DNA of 42,642 nucleotides, taken from positions 1-42,642 of the forward strand of contig CAUSWF010000010.1 of assembly GCA_963535465.1 (NCBI GenBank). Reading direction: 5' to 3'. The stretch comes from CAUSWF01 sp963535465 (GTDB lineage Bacteria; Bacillota_I; Bacilli_A; RF39; UBA660). The notes below the pieces were generated by a model. That model was not told the DNA's origin, made no database searches, and worked only from the letters and a program-made list of their open reading frames with translations. Shown here in pieces: positions 1-8,710 of this stretch; positions within the stretch are counted from its first letter, which is position 1; every line of letters begins with the position of its first letter. The translations under genes were made by a program, and so were the position numbers.

Positions 1-419
1 ATTATTATTCCTGATATTAATAAAACTTTTATATACATTGGTATATACCATATTGATCCTGGTACTACTGGTAAAGTAGTTGGCTTTTTAAAGCTAAAAA
101 ATAACCATGGTACTATTTCGTCAAAACTTAATTGGTATTTTGTTATTAATAAAATTACAACAAATAATAATATAAATATCAGCCATTTCTTCCAGATATT
201 AATTACTCCTTTTATGGACTTTAAAATTGAACTATTGTACTGATATGTAAGTCCTGATATAAATATAAAAACTGGTACGTCAACAAACAAAGTTAAATTT
301 ATAAACCATTTAGGTAGATATGATTCACCTGACCAAAAAGCTGTATGTATAATTACTATACATAATGCTGCTATACCTCTTAAAAAATCTATATTGTTAT
401 TTCTTTTTCTTAAGTTCAT
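1..419 (-). CDS. Acyltransferase-3 family membrane protein, 3' end cut off by the window
   Basis: This reading frame runs off the window edge, so only about the first 139 residues are visible. The start is ATG at 419, with AGGTG four bases upstream. The N-terminus carries IDFLRGIAAL followed by a membrane helix and IIHTAFW, the hallmark opening of acyltransferase-3 (OafA/WecH-like) proteins, in which the His is the proposed catalytic residue (His25 here). Several more hydrophobic helices follow, including VDVPVFIFISGLTY, typical of the family. Members transfer acetyl or other acyl groups onto sugars on polysaccharides or peptidoglycan. It is the last visible gene of the polysaccharide operon, starting 7 bases after the UbiA-like gene stops, so decoration of the polymer made by its neighbours is likely. 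The acyl donor and acceptor cannot be told. Confidence 0.8.
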   Translation of the reverse strand, partial: MNLRKRNNNIDFLRGIAALCIVIIHTAFWSGESYLPKWFINLTLFVDVPVFIFISGLTYQYNSSILKSIKGVINIWKKWLIFILLFVVILLITKYQLSFDEIVPWLFFSFKKPTTLPVVPGSIWYIPMYIKVLLISGII

Positions 420-426
420 AATTCAC

Positions 427-1296
427 CTATATATATAATATTACAACTAATGATAATAAATAAATAAATGTTGTGAATAATAATCCTTTATTAGAAAGTA
501 AAACTTCGGTTGGGTCACCATCTGAATTGCCTTCAATACTTAGACTGTATTGTTGGAATATTATCATTACTAATGGTATAGTCCAAAATAGATTTTCATT
601 TCCTACCCTTTGAATTGTAGATTTATCAATTGTCCATAATGAGTATGATGCTATAGCTAAAGTTAAAGCTACATACATATTTTTATCTAAAAAATCTTTG
701 TTGTAATATTTTAATACACTTCGAGCTTTTGTTCCATTCTTTTTAATTTCATTTCTTCTTTTACCGTAAGCTAGAAAAAATGAACCAAATGTCACCATCA
801 TATATAGCCATTTAGATACTTCTATATTAGTTGTTACACCTCCGTATATAACTCTTAATACGAATCCTGATACCAATATTACAACGTCTATTATTGGTAG
901 ATTTTTTAATCCTTTGCTATAGAAAATATTTGCTGTTAAATAGGCTAATGGAATTATATATGTGTATATATTATTATTCAACCTATATAAAACTGTTGAT
1001 AAGAAAACTGTGATTGCAAATAGTACTATTATTGTTATTTTTGCATTCTTAACAGATATTCTTCCTGATGCTAAAGGCCTATTCTGTTTTGCTGGATTTT
1101 TTCTATCGTTTTCTATATCGTTTATATCGTTAATGATATAAACAATTGATGACACCATAGAAAATATTGCCCATGCAATTGCTATGTTTATTAGTATACT
1201 TTTATTAAATATATTTCCACTAAAAAATACTGCTGAAAATACTAAAATATTTTTTATCCAGTGCTTAACTCTTATCAGTTTTATGTAATCTTTCAT
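427..1296 (-). CDS. UbiA-family prenyltransferase, resembling polyprenyl-phosphate phosphoribosyltransferase
   Basis: The product is a 289-residue polytopic membrane protein. Residues 56-64 give NDINDIEND followed by KNRPLASG-like residues, the Asp-rich motif that binds prenyl (pyro)phosphate and Mg2+ in UbiA enzymes. The opening KLIRVKHWIKN and the later SGFVLRVIYGG are typical of the decaprenyl-phosphate 5-phosphoribose synthase branch (mycobacterial Rv3806c type) rather than of quinone or heme enzymes. Such enzymes move 5-phosphoribose from PRPP to a lipid phosphate, the first step to lipid-linked ribo- or arabinofuranose. An upstream in-frame ATG at 1323 is possible, but ATG at 1296 has GGAGGT at ideal distance and shares its A with the stop of the upstream gene (TAATG). 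Operon context with a GT-C-like transferase supports a glycan role; the exact donor is inferred. Confidence 0.75.
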   Translation of the reverse strand: MKDYIKLIRVKHWIKNILVFSAVFFSGNIFNKSILINIAIAWAIFSMVSSIVYIINDINDIENDRKNPAKQNRPLASGRISVKNAKITIIVLFAITVFLSTVLYRLNNNIYTYIIPLAYLTANIFYSKGLKNLPIIDVVILVSGFVLRVIYGGVTTNIEVSKWLYMMVTFGSFFLAYGKRRNEIKKNGTKARSVLKYYNKDFLDKNMYVALTLAIASYSLWTIDKSTIQRVGNENLFWTIPLVMIIFQQYSLSIEGNSDGDPTEVLLSNKGLLFTTFIYLLSLVVILYI

Positions 1297-2978
1297 TACT
1301 CTACCTCCATCATTATACGCCAAGAATATACGTATACAAATTTTTCATTAATGTTTTCTTTTAATATATACTTTATATTATTATCTTTTAAATTATATAA
1401 ATATCCCACTGTATCAGGATTTGTTAATTTTAATGTTGAATAATGAGTTTGTAATTGTTTCAAATCCTCATTTATTTTTATACTCATTTCATTTAATTTT
1501 GAATTAGCAGTTATAAAATAGTTGATATTAATAACGATAACTATCAGATTAATTAATGCAATTAATTTTAAAGCGTTATTCTTATTTTGTTTTCCATTAT
1601 ATAAACAAATTGCTAAAGCAGAAATAGGTAAATAATATAGTTGTGGTATATATCTATGCCACCATACTTCTCCTATTAATATCATTGATATTGCTAGAGT
1701 TATTATTGGTAAAATAATATATTTTTTATCTTTCGTATATCTAAAAAACTCTATAGAAAGTAACAAAATAGATGTAATCATTATTATTGTGAATAATGGT
1801 CCAAATGCTCCAATTCGTGTATCTGGTAGCATTAAAGTATCTATTTCATCTTCTGTAACTTTGAATATAGATTTTTGATGAACATTGCCGCTACCATAAG
1901 TTACATTCTCAGTTTTAGCAAATATCGTTGAAATCACTTTTTCTATCTTGTTCTTTTTCGTAAAGGATTTTGGCTGCATAGTTGTTACTATATCAATTTT
2001 ACCCTTACCAAATAATGGGTATAAAGGGTTCTTATTTGTGATTGTATTTTTAACATATGAAGTTGATCCAATTATAAATATCGCTATGAAAAATATCACA
2101 CTAAATTTTATAGTTAATTTCTTTAGAAAATTTAAATCTTTTCTATAACGCCAACACCAATAGAAATAATAAACTGCTGCAATTACGCCTGAACATAGTA
2201 GTCCTGTAAATTTAATATTTACAAATATGCATATTATGCTGCATATAGAAATCCACAATTCACGGTCTTTGAAATTTTTGTTTTCTAAATCTATTAATAG
2301 TAATATTTCAATCAAAAAGCACATACCCATTATGCCATCGACATAGTGTGTATTTATTTGTGATAATGTTATTGGGTTTAACACCGCTAATACTGAAAGA
2401 ATTAAGCTTTCAGGTATATTAAGAAATTTATTTAAATTAATATAACATATTATAAATGTTAGAAACATAAATATTGTTAGAAAAGCTTTCCCACTTTCAA
2501 TATTACCAGTCATCTGATAGAAGTTTGCAGCAATAACCCAATTTGCTTTTGGGTAATGATTTATCCAGTACTTTGTATTGATCTTTTTATTTATTTTAAT
2601 AGGTGAGTCAATTTTATCTTGGAACTCTTCTACAGTTTCATACAATGGATTCCATCCTTCTTTAATGAAACCTATTGCTGGTTTATGATATACGTTTCCA
2701 TCTTGACTTATATCGTATCTTTTCGTTGCTAAAAAGGGGAATCCTATTAAAACAATTGTATATATTGCTATTATTGCTATGTTCTTTTGTATACTATCAT
2801 TTTTATTTTTTATTAAAAGATATATTATAGGTAATGAGAAAGATATAGTTTGAATGATTGAGAAAGAATTTTTCACATCTATTATTTTCAAAAATATATA
2901 GTTTATATTTACTAAAAACAGATATGTCGTTACCATGTAGAATACATTCAAAAGCGTTTTCTTTATCTTTTCATTCAT
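1296..2978 (-). CDS. Polytopic membrane glycosyltransferase, GT-C-like
   Basis: The product is a 560-residue protein with about ten or more membrane helices. After the first helices comes an extracytoplasmic loop with YDISQDGNVYHKPAI, an acidic loop of the type GT-C enzymes use with polyprenyl-phosphate sugars. A second soluble loop lies near residues 330-385. GT-C enzymes transfer sugars from lipid-phosphate donors on the outer face of the membrane. The gene overlaps its upstream neighbour by ATGA and its downstream UbiA-like neighbour by TAATG, so the three are translationally coupled. I infer that it may use the lipid-linked pentose whose synthesis the UbiA-like protein would begin. The specific family was not identified, and a flippase or polymerase cannot be excluded. 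Confidence 0.6.
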   Translation of the reverse strand: MNEKIKKTLLNVFYMVTTYLFLVNINYIFLKIIDVKNSFSIIQTISFSLPIIYLLIKNKNDSIQKNIAIIAIYTIVLIGFPFLATKRYDISQDGNVYHKPAIGFIKEGWNPLYETVEEFQDKIDSPIKINKKINTKYWINHYPKANWVIAANFYQMTGNIESGKAFLTIFMFLTFIICYINLNKFLNIPESLILSVLAVLNPITLSQINTHYVDGIMGMCFLIEILLLIDLENKNFKDRELWISICSIICIFVNIKFTGLLCSGVIAAVYYFYWCWRYRKDLNFLKKLTIKFSVIFFIAIFIIGSTSYVKNTITNKNPLYPLFGKGKIDIVTTMQPKSFTKKNKIEKVISTIFAKTENVTYGSGNVHQKSIFKVTEDEIDTLMLPDTRIGAFGPLFTIIMITSILLLSIEFFRYTKDKKYIILPIITLAISMILIGEVWWHRYIPQLYYLPISALAICLYNGKQNKNNALKLIALINLIVIVININYFITANSKLNEMSIKINEDLKQLQTHYSTLKLTNPDTVGYLYNLKDNNIKYILKENINEKFVYVYSWRIMMEVE

Positions 2979-5239
2979 TTTTTATTTCCTTTCATCGCTC
3001 TAAACATTTTCTTTTTAAGTCTTATAACTCCTGTCTTTTTTAGGACTTTAATAATACCTCTATACCATCTTTGTTCCCATAAGTATTGTCTTAAATTAAA
3101 GTATCTAACTTTAATTCCTAATTTATTATGATATTCCATTGCAAGATATTCATATTCTGCTTTTGTTAGCATTAAAAATTGTGAAATATATTCTTTGCAC
3201 ATATTTATATGGGAGTTTAACTCTTTACCGTTTTCTATTTTTTTTGCGTTAGGATTGTTTATTGTATCTTTGATTACCTTTTCCATATTTGCAATCATTT
3301 TATCAATTGTAAAATACTTAAGTATTCTATTCCTACATTTTGAAGAATAATTGTCTAAATTTTCAAGAATTTTATGAATTCCATCTACGTATAAGTTTAT
3401 TTCTTCCTTAGAATAATTAAAGTCATTTATGTTTTCTTCGTCTTGAAGGCAAGGTACAATTACTCCTACACTATCGTCAATAAGTTCACCTTGTCCTCCT
3501 ACATCACTAGAAATTACTGGAACTCCCATTGATAGAGATTCATATGATGTCAACGCTAATCCTTCTTTTATAGAACAGTTAATTGTTAAATCTGAGGCAG
3601 AATATATTGATTTTGTGTCTTTTGTATTACCAAGAAACATAAATTTATCCATTAATCCATATTCTTTTATTTTATCTTTCATAATGCCTAACATGTCTCC
3701 ATCTCCGCCAACTAACACGACAAAGTCATTAAGTTCTTTTGATAATTTTCTTACTATCTCAACTAATAGCAATGGTCTTTTTTGATTTGCAATTCTACAT
3801 ATGAATCCAAAAACTTTTTTATTTTGTAATCCGTACTTGGCTTTTGCATCTTCTTTTTTTATTTCATTTGTAAATTTCTTCTCATCTACTCCAATATATA
3901 TTGTGCCTAATTCTTTAGGATTTCTTCCAAAGAAGTCTACTAAAATTTTTTCACTTTTTTGGTTACATGTGAACGTTTTGTCTATCACTGATGCAACAGC
4001 TGATGAATCTCTTGAACTTCCTCCGTTTCTGTTGTACCATTCTTCCATATGTATGTAGTCTATTATTGGAATATTGTTATATTTAGCTTTAATGTAAGGC
4101 AATATTGAATAACCATATCTGCTATTTGTATTTATAATTAAATCAATTGAATTCTTTTCTATTATGTAATTTATAAATCCTAACCAATATTTTTGATCTA
4201 AAAAAGTTGATAAATCATACATTACTACTTCATCTTTAAATAATTGTCTATAATCATTAACAGCTGGTTGTGTTGATATAACTATAGTTTCATAGTTTTC
4301 ATTAAGTCCATTAATAAAATCTACATTGAATTTATCAGCACCACCTGTTACCATCCAAGGAACAATTACTAGTAGTCTCTTTTTATTGCCTTTTTTTAAT
4401 TTTAAATCTATGAAGTTTAGCTTTTCTTCAAAGTATTCCCAGTTATAATCAGCTTTAGGGTATTGTATTGCAGGTACATATTTTTTGATTGTTTTGACAG
4501 TCTCATTTATTATTTCCATTGCCCTTTTTTGATTGCTTGTTCCAGTTGTATACATTTGACCTGTATTTACTTTTCTTCTATACCAAAAAGCATAATAATT
4601 CATCCTTACTGGATATTTGCCTTTAGCTAATAATTTTAGCCATAAGTTCCAATCTTCACTAATGTTCTTCTCTCTTAATTCATATCCGTTTACTAGCCAA
4701 AAATCTTCTTTTCTGATTAATGCTGTTGCTACTAATAAATTTTCTTTTTTCATTCTTTCTGGGTCGAACCATTTGGCCCAAGTGTATTCAACACCTTCGA
4801 ATCCTACAGAATCTGCATATGCCCAACTTGCATCCTTATTGGTCTCTAATGTCAAATAGGCACATTCTAGATATGTTTTATCTATTAAATCATCTGAGTC
4901 TAAGAAAAAATAATACTTAGACTTTTTATTGGCCTTACTAGCTCCGTAATCTCTTGCTGCTGATGGACCCTCATTTTTTTTCGTAAATATCTTTATTCTA
5001 TCATCTAGTTTTTTTAATTCCTCTAATATCTTTAGACTCTTTTTGTCTGTTGAACCATCATTTACTATAACTAACTCAAATGATCCATATGTTTGATTTA
5101 AAACTGAGTTTATTGTTTGTTTTATATTTGCTGCATCATTATAAAAAGGCATAATAATAGAAATTTTTGGATCTCCTAATTTTGTAAAATTATAACGTTG
5201 CAATTTTTTTCCTGGTAATTTTTTAAAATCAAAATGCAT
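2975..5239 (-). CDS. Two-domain glycosyltransferase (GT2 fused to GT4)
   Basis: The product has 754 residues and no membrane helix. Residues about 25-250 form a GT2 (GT-A fold) domain: PKISIIMPFYNDAANIKQTI, VIVNDGSTD, then the metal-binding FLDSDD. Residues about 285-680 form a GT4 (GT-B fold) domain: IVPWMVTGGADKFNVDFI at its start, ICRIANQKRPLLL, and the donor-binding EGLALTSYESLSMGVPVISS. Each domain normally exists as a separate enzyme, so this chain probably adds two sugars in succession at the cytoplasmic membrane face. The C-terminal 60 residues are rich in Arg, Lys and aromatic residues and may bind the membrane. It begins 14 bases after the tagH-like gene and overlaps the next gene by four bases. 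Sugar specificity is unknown. Confidence 0.85.
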   Translation of the reverse strand: MHFDFKKLPGKKLQRYNFTKLGDPKISIIMPFYNDAANIKQTINSVLNQTYGSFELVIVNDGSTDKKSLKILEELKKLDDRIKIFTKKNEGPSAARDYGASKANKKSKYYFFLDSDDLIDKTYLECAYLTLETNKDASWAYADSVGFEGVEYTWAKWFDPERMKKENLLVATALIRKEDFWLVNGYELREKNISEDWNLWLKLLAKGKYPVRMNYYAFWYRRKVNTGQMYTTGTSNQKRAMEIINETVKTIKKYVPAIQYPKADYNWEYFEEKLNFIDLKLKKGNKKRLLVIVPWMVTGGADKFNVDFINGLNENYETIVISTQPAVNDYRQLFKDEVVMYDLSTFLDQKYWLGFINYIIEKNSIDLIINTNSRYGYSILPYIKAKYNNIPIIDYIHMEEWYNRNGGSSRDSSAVASVIDKTFTCNQKSEKILVDFFGRNPKELGTIYIGVDEKKFTNEIKKEDAKAKYGLQNKKVFGFICRIANQKRPLLLVEIVRKLSKELNDFVVLVGGDGDMLGIMKDKIKEYGLMDKFMFLGNTKDTKSIYSASDLTINCSIKEGLALTSYESLSMGVPVISSDVGGQGELIDDSVGVIVPCLQDEENINDFNYSKEEINLYVDGIHKILENLDNYSSKCRNRILKYFTIDKMIANMEKVIKDTINNPNAKKIENGKELNSHINMCKEYISQFLMLTKAEYEYLAMEYHNKLGIKVRYFNLRQYLWEQRWYRGIIKVLKKTGVIRLKKKMFRAMKGNKK

Positions 5240-5253
5240 ATATTCCTCCTAAA

Positions 5254-5997
5254 TTATCCTAACTGTTTTCTAATATATTCATCACATATTTCTTTTGGAT
5301 CACCCATTTTTATTATTTTACCGTGTTCTAACCATACAACTTTAGTACACAATGACTTTATTGAATCTATTGAATGAGAAACGTATAAAACCGTTGTCCC
5401 TCCAGTTATCATTTCCATCATTTTATTTTTACTTTTTTCTTGAAACTTTATATCTCCTACTGATAATATTTCATCAACTATTAATATTTGCGGATTAACA
5501 ATTGTTGCTATCGAGAAAGCCAATTTAGCTATCATACCTGATGAGAAATTTTTTACAGGAACATCTAGAAATTCTCTCAATTCAGAAAATTCTACTATTT
5601 CATCAAATTTTTCTATTAAAAATTTTTTTGAATATCCTAGTATAGCTCCATTTAAATATATGTTTTCTCTAGCTGTAAGATTCATATCGAATCCAGCTCC
5701 TAATTCTATCATTGGAGATATATCTCCATTAACAGTAACTTTACCTTTTGTTGGCTTCATAACTCCACTTACAACTTTTAAAAGCGTTGATTTACCAGCA
5801 CCGTTTGAGCCTATAAGCCCAACTACTTCACCTTTTTTTACTTTTAGTGATACATCATTTAGTGCCCAGAACGTTTCATTCTTTTTATCTTTTTTTCTTT
5901 TTTTGAAGCTAAAAAAATTTACGAATGCTTGTTTTATAGAGAAGTCTTTTTCTATGCCTAAATTAAATCGCATTGATATATTTTCTAATTCAATCAT
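5254..5997 (-). CDS. tagH: ABC transporter ATPase for polysaccharide or teichoic-acid export (TagH/Wzt type)
   Basis: The product is a 247-residue ATPase. Walker A is GSNGAGKST at residues 63-71, the signature region reads FSSGMIAKLAFS, Walker B is ILIVDEILSVGD, and the switch His is in YVSHS. A basic insert at residues 30-42 (FKKRKKDKKN) and the LSVGD motif are typical of the polysaccharide/polyol-phosphate exporters TagH, Wzt and RfbB. It lacks the C-terminal carbohydrate-binding extension of Wzt from E. coli O9a and the long tail of B. subtilis TagH. Its permease partner is the adjacent upstream gene, 8 bases away. Together they should flip a complete lipid-linked glycan across the cytoplasmic membrane. 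The symbol reflects family resemblance; the substrate may be a capsule or teichuronic-like glycan rather than teichoic acid. Confidence 0.85.
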   Translation of the reverse strand: MIELENISMRFNLGIEKDFSIKQAFVNFFSFKKRKKDKKNETFWALNDVSLKVKKGEVVGLIGSNGAGKSTLLKVVSGVMKPTKGKVTVNGDISPMIELGAGFDMNLTARENIYLNGAILGYSKKFLIEKFDEIVEFSELREFLDVPVKNFSSGMIAKLAFSIATIVNPQILIVDEILSVGDIKFQEKSKNKMMEMITGGTTVLYVSHSIDSIKSLCTKVVWLEHGKIIKMGDPKEICDEYIRKQLG

Positions 5998-6005
5998 ATT
6001 CCCTC

Positions 6006-6809
6006 CTATACATAATAAATAAATTTATCTTGATTCTTTTTAAATACTATTCCACCTATTGTAATTGATAATAAAGCTATAAAAAGTAATATTGCTAAAT
6101 GAAGTAAATCAGGCGTTACACCTTGCATAACTATCTGTCTCACTTGACTTATATATTGATATAGTGGATTAATTTTAAATATTTTTTGAAGATGTCCAGG
6201 AATTATTTCTAAACTATAAAACACTGGTGTTAGATAATTCCACATAATTAGTACTATTCCATATATATACCATATATCTCTTAAAAATACTGATGTACTT
6301 GATAAAATTAAACCTATTCCAATAATAAATATAACAAAGCATACAAAAATATATGGTAATAACAAGTAATTAAAAGTTATTGGGCATGGGTATTTTCCTA
6401 AACCAAAATTTGAAAGTATTATTATGCCAATCCATGGTATTAGTGTTAGCATGAAGTTTATGCATACAAATAACACCTTAGATATAGGAAATACATATTT
6501 GGGTATATATATTTTATTTATTAGTGAAAAGTTATCAACAACGCTTACCATTGACATATTAGTAGCCTCGCTAAAAAAATTCCACATAATAATTCCTGTC
6601 ATTAAATATACAAGGTAATTTTGACCTTCTACTTTCATCTTAAACATATGTGAAAAAACGATAGACATAACAGTCATCATCAATATAGGATTTAGTAAAC
6701 TCCAAACTACACCTAATACACTTCTTTTATATTTAACTTTGAAATCTCTAGATATTAGTTGAGTTATTAAAAACCAATAATTTTTAAAATTTATAATTAT
6801 ATTTTTCAT
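6006..6809 (-). CDS. tagG: ABC-2 type permease for polysaccharide or teichoic-acid export (TagG/Wzm type)
   Basis: The product has 267 residues with about six membrane helices and the ABC-2 membrane fold. The N-terminal stretch LISRDFKVKYKRSVLGVVWS followed by LLNPILMM is diagnostic of TagG/RfbA/Wzm permeases. The cytoplasmic N-terminus packs against the ATPase encoded 8 bases downstream. It forms the transmembrane channel of the exporter that moves the undecaprenyl-linked polymer outward. Length is normal for the family. It starts 26 bases after the stop of a GT2 gene, inside the same operon. Export through this type of pump means that the chain is largely finished in the cytoplasm, which is interesting beside the polymerase/ligase-like domain encoded at 9628-11898. 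Confidence 0.88.
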   Translation of the reverse strand: MKNIIINFKNYWFLITQLISRDFKVKYKRSVLGVVWSLLNPILMMTVMSIVFSHMFKMKVEGQNYLVYLMTGIIMWNFFSEATNMSMVSVVDNFSLINKIYIPKYVFPISKVLFVCINFMLTLIPWIGIIILSNFGLGKYPCPITFNYLLLPYIFVCFVIFIIGIGLILSSTSVFLRDIWYIYGIVLIMWNYLTPVFYSLEIIPGHLQKIFKINPLYQYISQVRQIVMQGVTPDLLHLAILLFIALLSITIGGIVFKKNQDKFIYYV

Positions 6810-6835
6810 TTTCTATAACCTTTCTCAATTGTTAA

Positions 6836-7774
6836 TTATATTGCATTATATATTATACAATAAATTTTAGTTACTATTCTACTCTTTTCAATATATTTTC
6901 TTATTCCTCTGTTTTTATAATATTTATTATTTTTATAATCTTTAACATTGTTTTTTAAATAATCAAATGCTTTATCGATGAATTTGTTTCTTTCAATTTT
7001 ATTTTTATTATATCTTTGTTGAATAGTATAATTTGTTAATATTCGTACAGTTAACTTATTTATAGTATCAGTTAAATATGGTTCATTTAATTTTTTTCTG
7101 ATTAAATCTACTATTTTTATAATATCAAACATTTTCTTATCTCTTATAGTAGTTTCACTATTTGAATGAATTATATAGTTATAAAGATATTCATTTAAAT
7201 AGGATATATTTTCTGCTTTATATAATGCTTCAGCTACAAATGGAGCATCTTCATACTTTAAATTTTCTACAAATCTTATTTTATTTTTAATAATTAATTC
7301 TCTTTTGTATAGTTTATTCCAAGGTGACATATTAATATCTAGTAATATATGAGATGTATTCATTAATTTTGTTTTTAGAAATGGTTGTATTGTTACTTTC
7401 TCAACTATATCCTTTTCTATTTTATTAAAATTATAAACTACTATATCTGATTTATCTTCTTCTATTTTTTTATATAATTTTTCACAAGCATCTAGTTCTA
7501 AATAATCATCACTATCTATAAATAAAATATATTTAGAAGTCGCTTTTTCTATACCAAAGTTTCTTGTTGAACCTATTCCACAATTATTGTTGATAAAATA
7601 TTTTATTCTTTTGTCATTATACTTTTTTATTATCTTATCTGTATCATCTGTTGAGCCGTCATTTATAAGTATTATTTCTAATTCTTTTTTTGTTTGATTA
7701 ATGATTGAGTCTATACATTTTTCTATACAATTTTGTGCATTATAAATTGGTACTATTACACTTATGTCTGCCAT
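6836..7774 (-). CDS. Family 2 glycosyltransferase
   Basis: The product is 312 residues with a single GT-A domain: ISVIVPIYNAQNCIEKCI at the start, IILINDGSTDDTD, then YILFIDSDDYLE holding the metal-binding Asp pair. The middle stretch NMSPWNKLYKRELI is common in capsule and teichoic-type GT2 enzymes. No membrane helix is evident, so it acts at the inner face of the membrane on a lipid-linked acceptor. Its ATG at 7774 lies one base after the stop of the upstream gene (TAA-T-ATG), so translation is coupled. The nucleotide-sugar donor cannot be predicted from the sequence. Confidence 0.85.
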   Translation of the reverse strand: MADISVIVPIYNAQNCIEKCIDSIINQTKKELEIILINDGSTDDTDKIIKKYNDKRIKYFINNNCGIGSTRNFGIEKATSKYILFIDSDDYLELDACEKLYKKIEEDKSDIVVYNFNKIEKDIVEKVTIQPFLKTKLMNTSHILLDINMSPWNKLYKRELIIKNKIRFVENLKYEDAPFVAEALYKAENISYLNEYLYNYIIHSNSETTIRDKKMFDIIKIVDLIRKKLNEPYLTDTINKLTVRILTNYTIQQRYNKNKIERNKFIDKAFDYLKNNVKDYKNNKYYKNRGIRKYIEKSRIVTKIYCIIYNAI

Positions 7775-7775
7775 A

Positions 7776-8708
7776 TTATTTTTCTTCCTCTTCTTTAATT
7801 ATATAAGGTGGTCTTCCTTTTACTTCTAAATATATTTTAGATAAATACAGACCTATTATTCCTAAGAATAGTAATTGTATTCCACTTAAAAACATCATAA
7901 TGCATACCATTGATGGCCATCCTGATACTGGGTCTGTCCATATTATAGTTTTTATTATTATTACTAATATTGATATGAATGATATTAGACATAATATCAT
8001 TCCAACAAATGCTGATATTATTAGGGGTTTTGTTGAAAAAGAAATTATGCCCTCTAGTGCATAAGATACTAATTTTCTTAGATTAAATTTTGACTCTCCT
8101 GCACTTCTTATTGGAGCGTCATATGCAATCCATTTAGTATTAAATCCTACATATGAAAATATACCTTTTATATATCTGTTATACTCTTTTAATTCTAGTA
8201 TTTTATCTACTACTCTTCTTGTCATCAGACGAAAGTCTCTTGCTCCTGGCATTTGGGGAGTTGTGGATATTTTATCTATTAATTTATACCACATTTTAGT
8301 TAGGCTATTTCTAATAAATGAATAACCTTCGTGTGATTTAGTGTATAGTCCAACTATATCATATTCTTCTTTTTTTATTTCTTTATACATTTCTTCTAAT
8401 AAGTATGGTGGATCTTGCATATCAACATCCATTATCGCAACATAATCACCTGTCGACTTTTTTAATCCTGCTGTCATGCCAGCTTCTTTGCCAAAGTTCC
8501 TAGAAAATGATATATATTTTAGCTTTTTATCTTCTTTCGATAATTTTCTTAATACATTTAGTGTATTATCAGTTGATCCATCATCTATAAATATTAGTTC
8601 ATAGTTTGTTTTCATATTAAAAAATACTTTAGTTATTTCTTTATAAAATATTGGTATTGCTTTATCTTCATTTAGGCAAGGTATAATTATACTTATTTTA
8701 TCTTTCAT
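7776..8708 (-). CDS. Polyprenyl-phosphate glycosyltransferase (DPM1/GtrB-like GT2)
   Basis: The product is 310 residues: a GT2 domain (ISIIIPCLNEDKAI, LIFIDDGSTDNTL, VAIMDVDMQDPP) followed by two C-terminal membrane helices at about 225-255 and 263-290. That layout defines the bactoprenol glucosyl- or mannosyltransferases such as GtrB, CsbB and YkcC, which charge undecaprenyl phosphate with a sugar from its nucleotide donor. An upstream ATG at 8720 is possible, but ATG at 8708 has GGAGGTAA correctly spaced and is two bases after the upstream stop, so I use it. The product would be a donor for outside-acting GT-C enzymes, for which the GtrII-like protein (11967-13454) and the GT-C-like protein (1296-2978) are candidates. 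Confidence 0.85.
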   Translation of the reverse strand: MKDKISIIIPCLNEDKAIPIFYKEITKVFFNMKTNYELIFIDDGSTDNTLNVLRKLSKEDKKLKYISFSRNFGKEAGMTAGLKKSTGDYVAIMDVDMQDPPYLLEEMYKEIKKEEYDIVGLYTKSHEGYSFIRNSLTKMWYKLIDKISTTPQMPGARDFRLMTRRVVDKILELKEYNRYIKGIFSYVGFNTKWIAYDAPIRSAGESKFNLRKLVSYALEGIISFSTKPLIISAFVGMILCLISFISILVIIIKTIIWTDPVSGWPSMVCIMMFLSGIQLLFLGIIGLYLSKIYLEVKGRPPYIIKEEEEK

Positions 8709-8710
8709 AA

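Noticed and set aside
427..1296. UbiA-family protein as a menaquinone or heme O enzyme
   Set aside because: Its motifs and polysaccharide-operon context fit the phosphoribosyl-lipid branch better; no quinone or heme genes are nearby.
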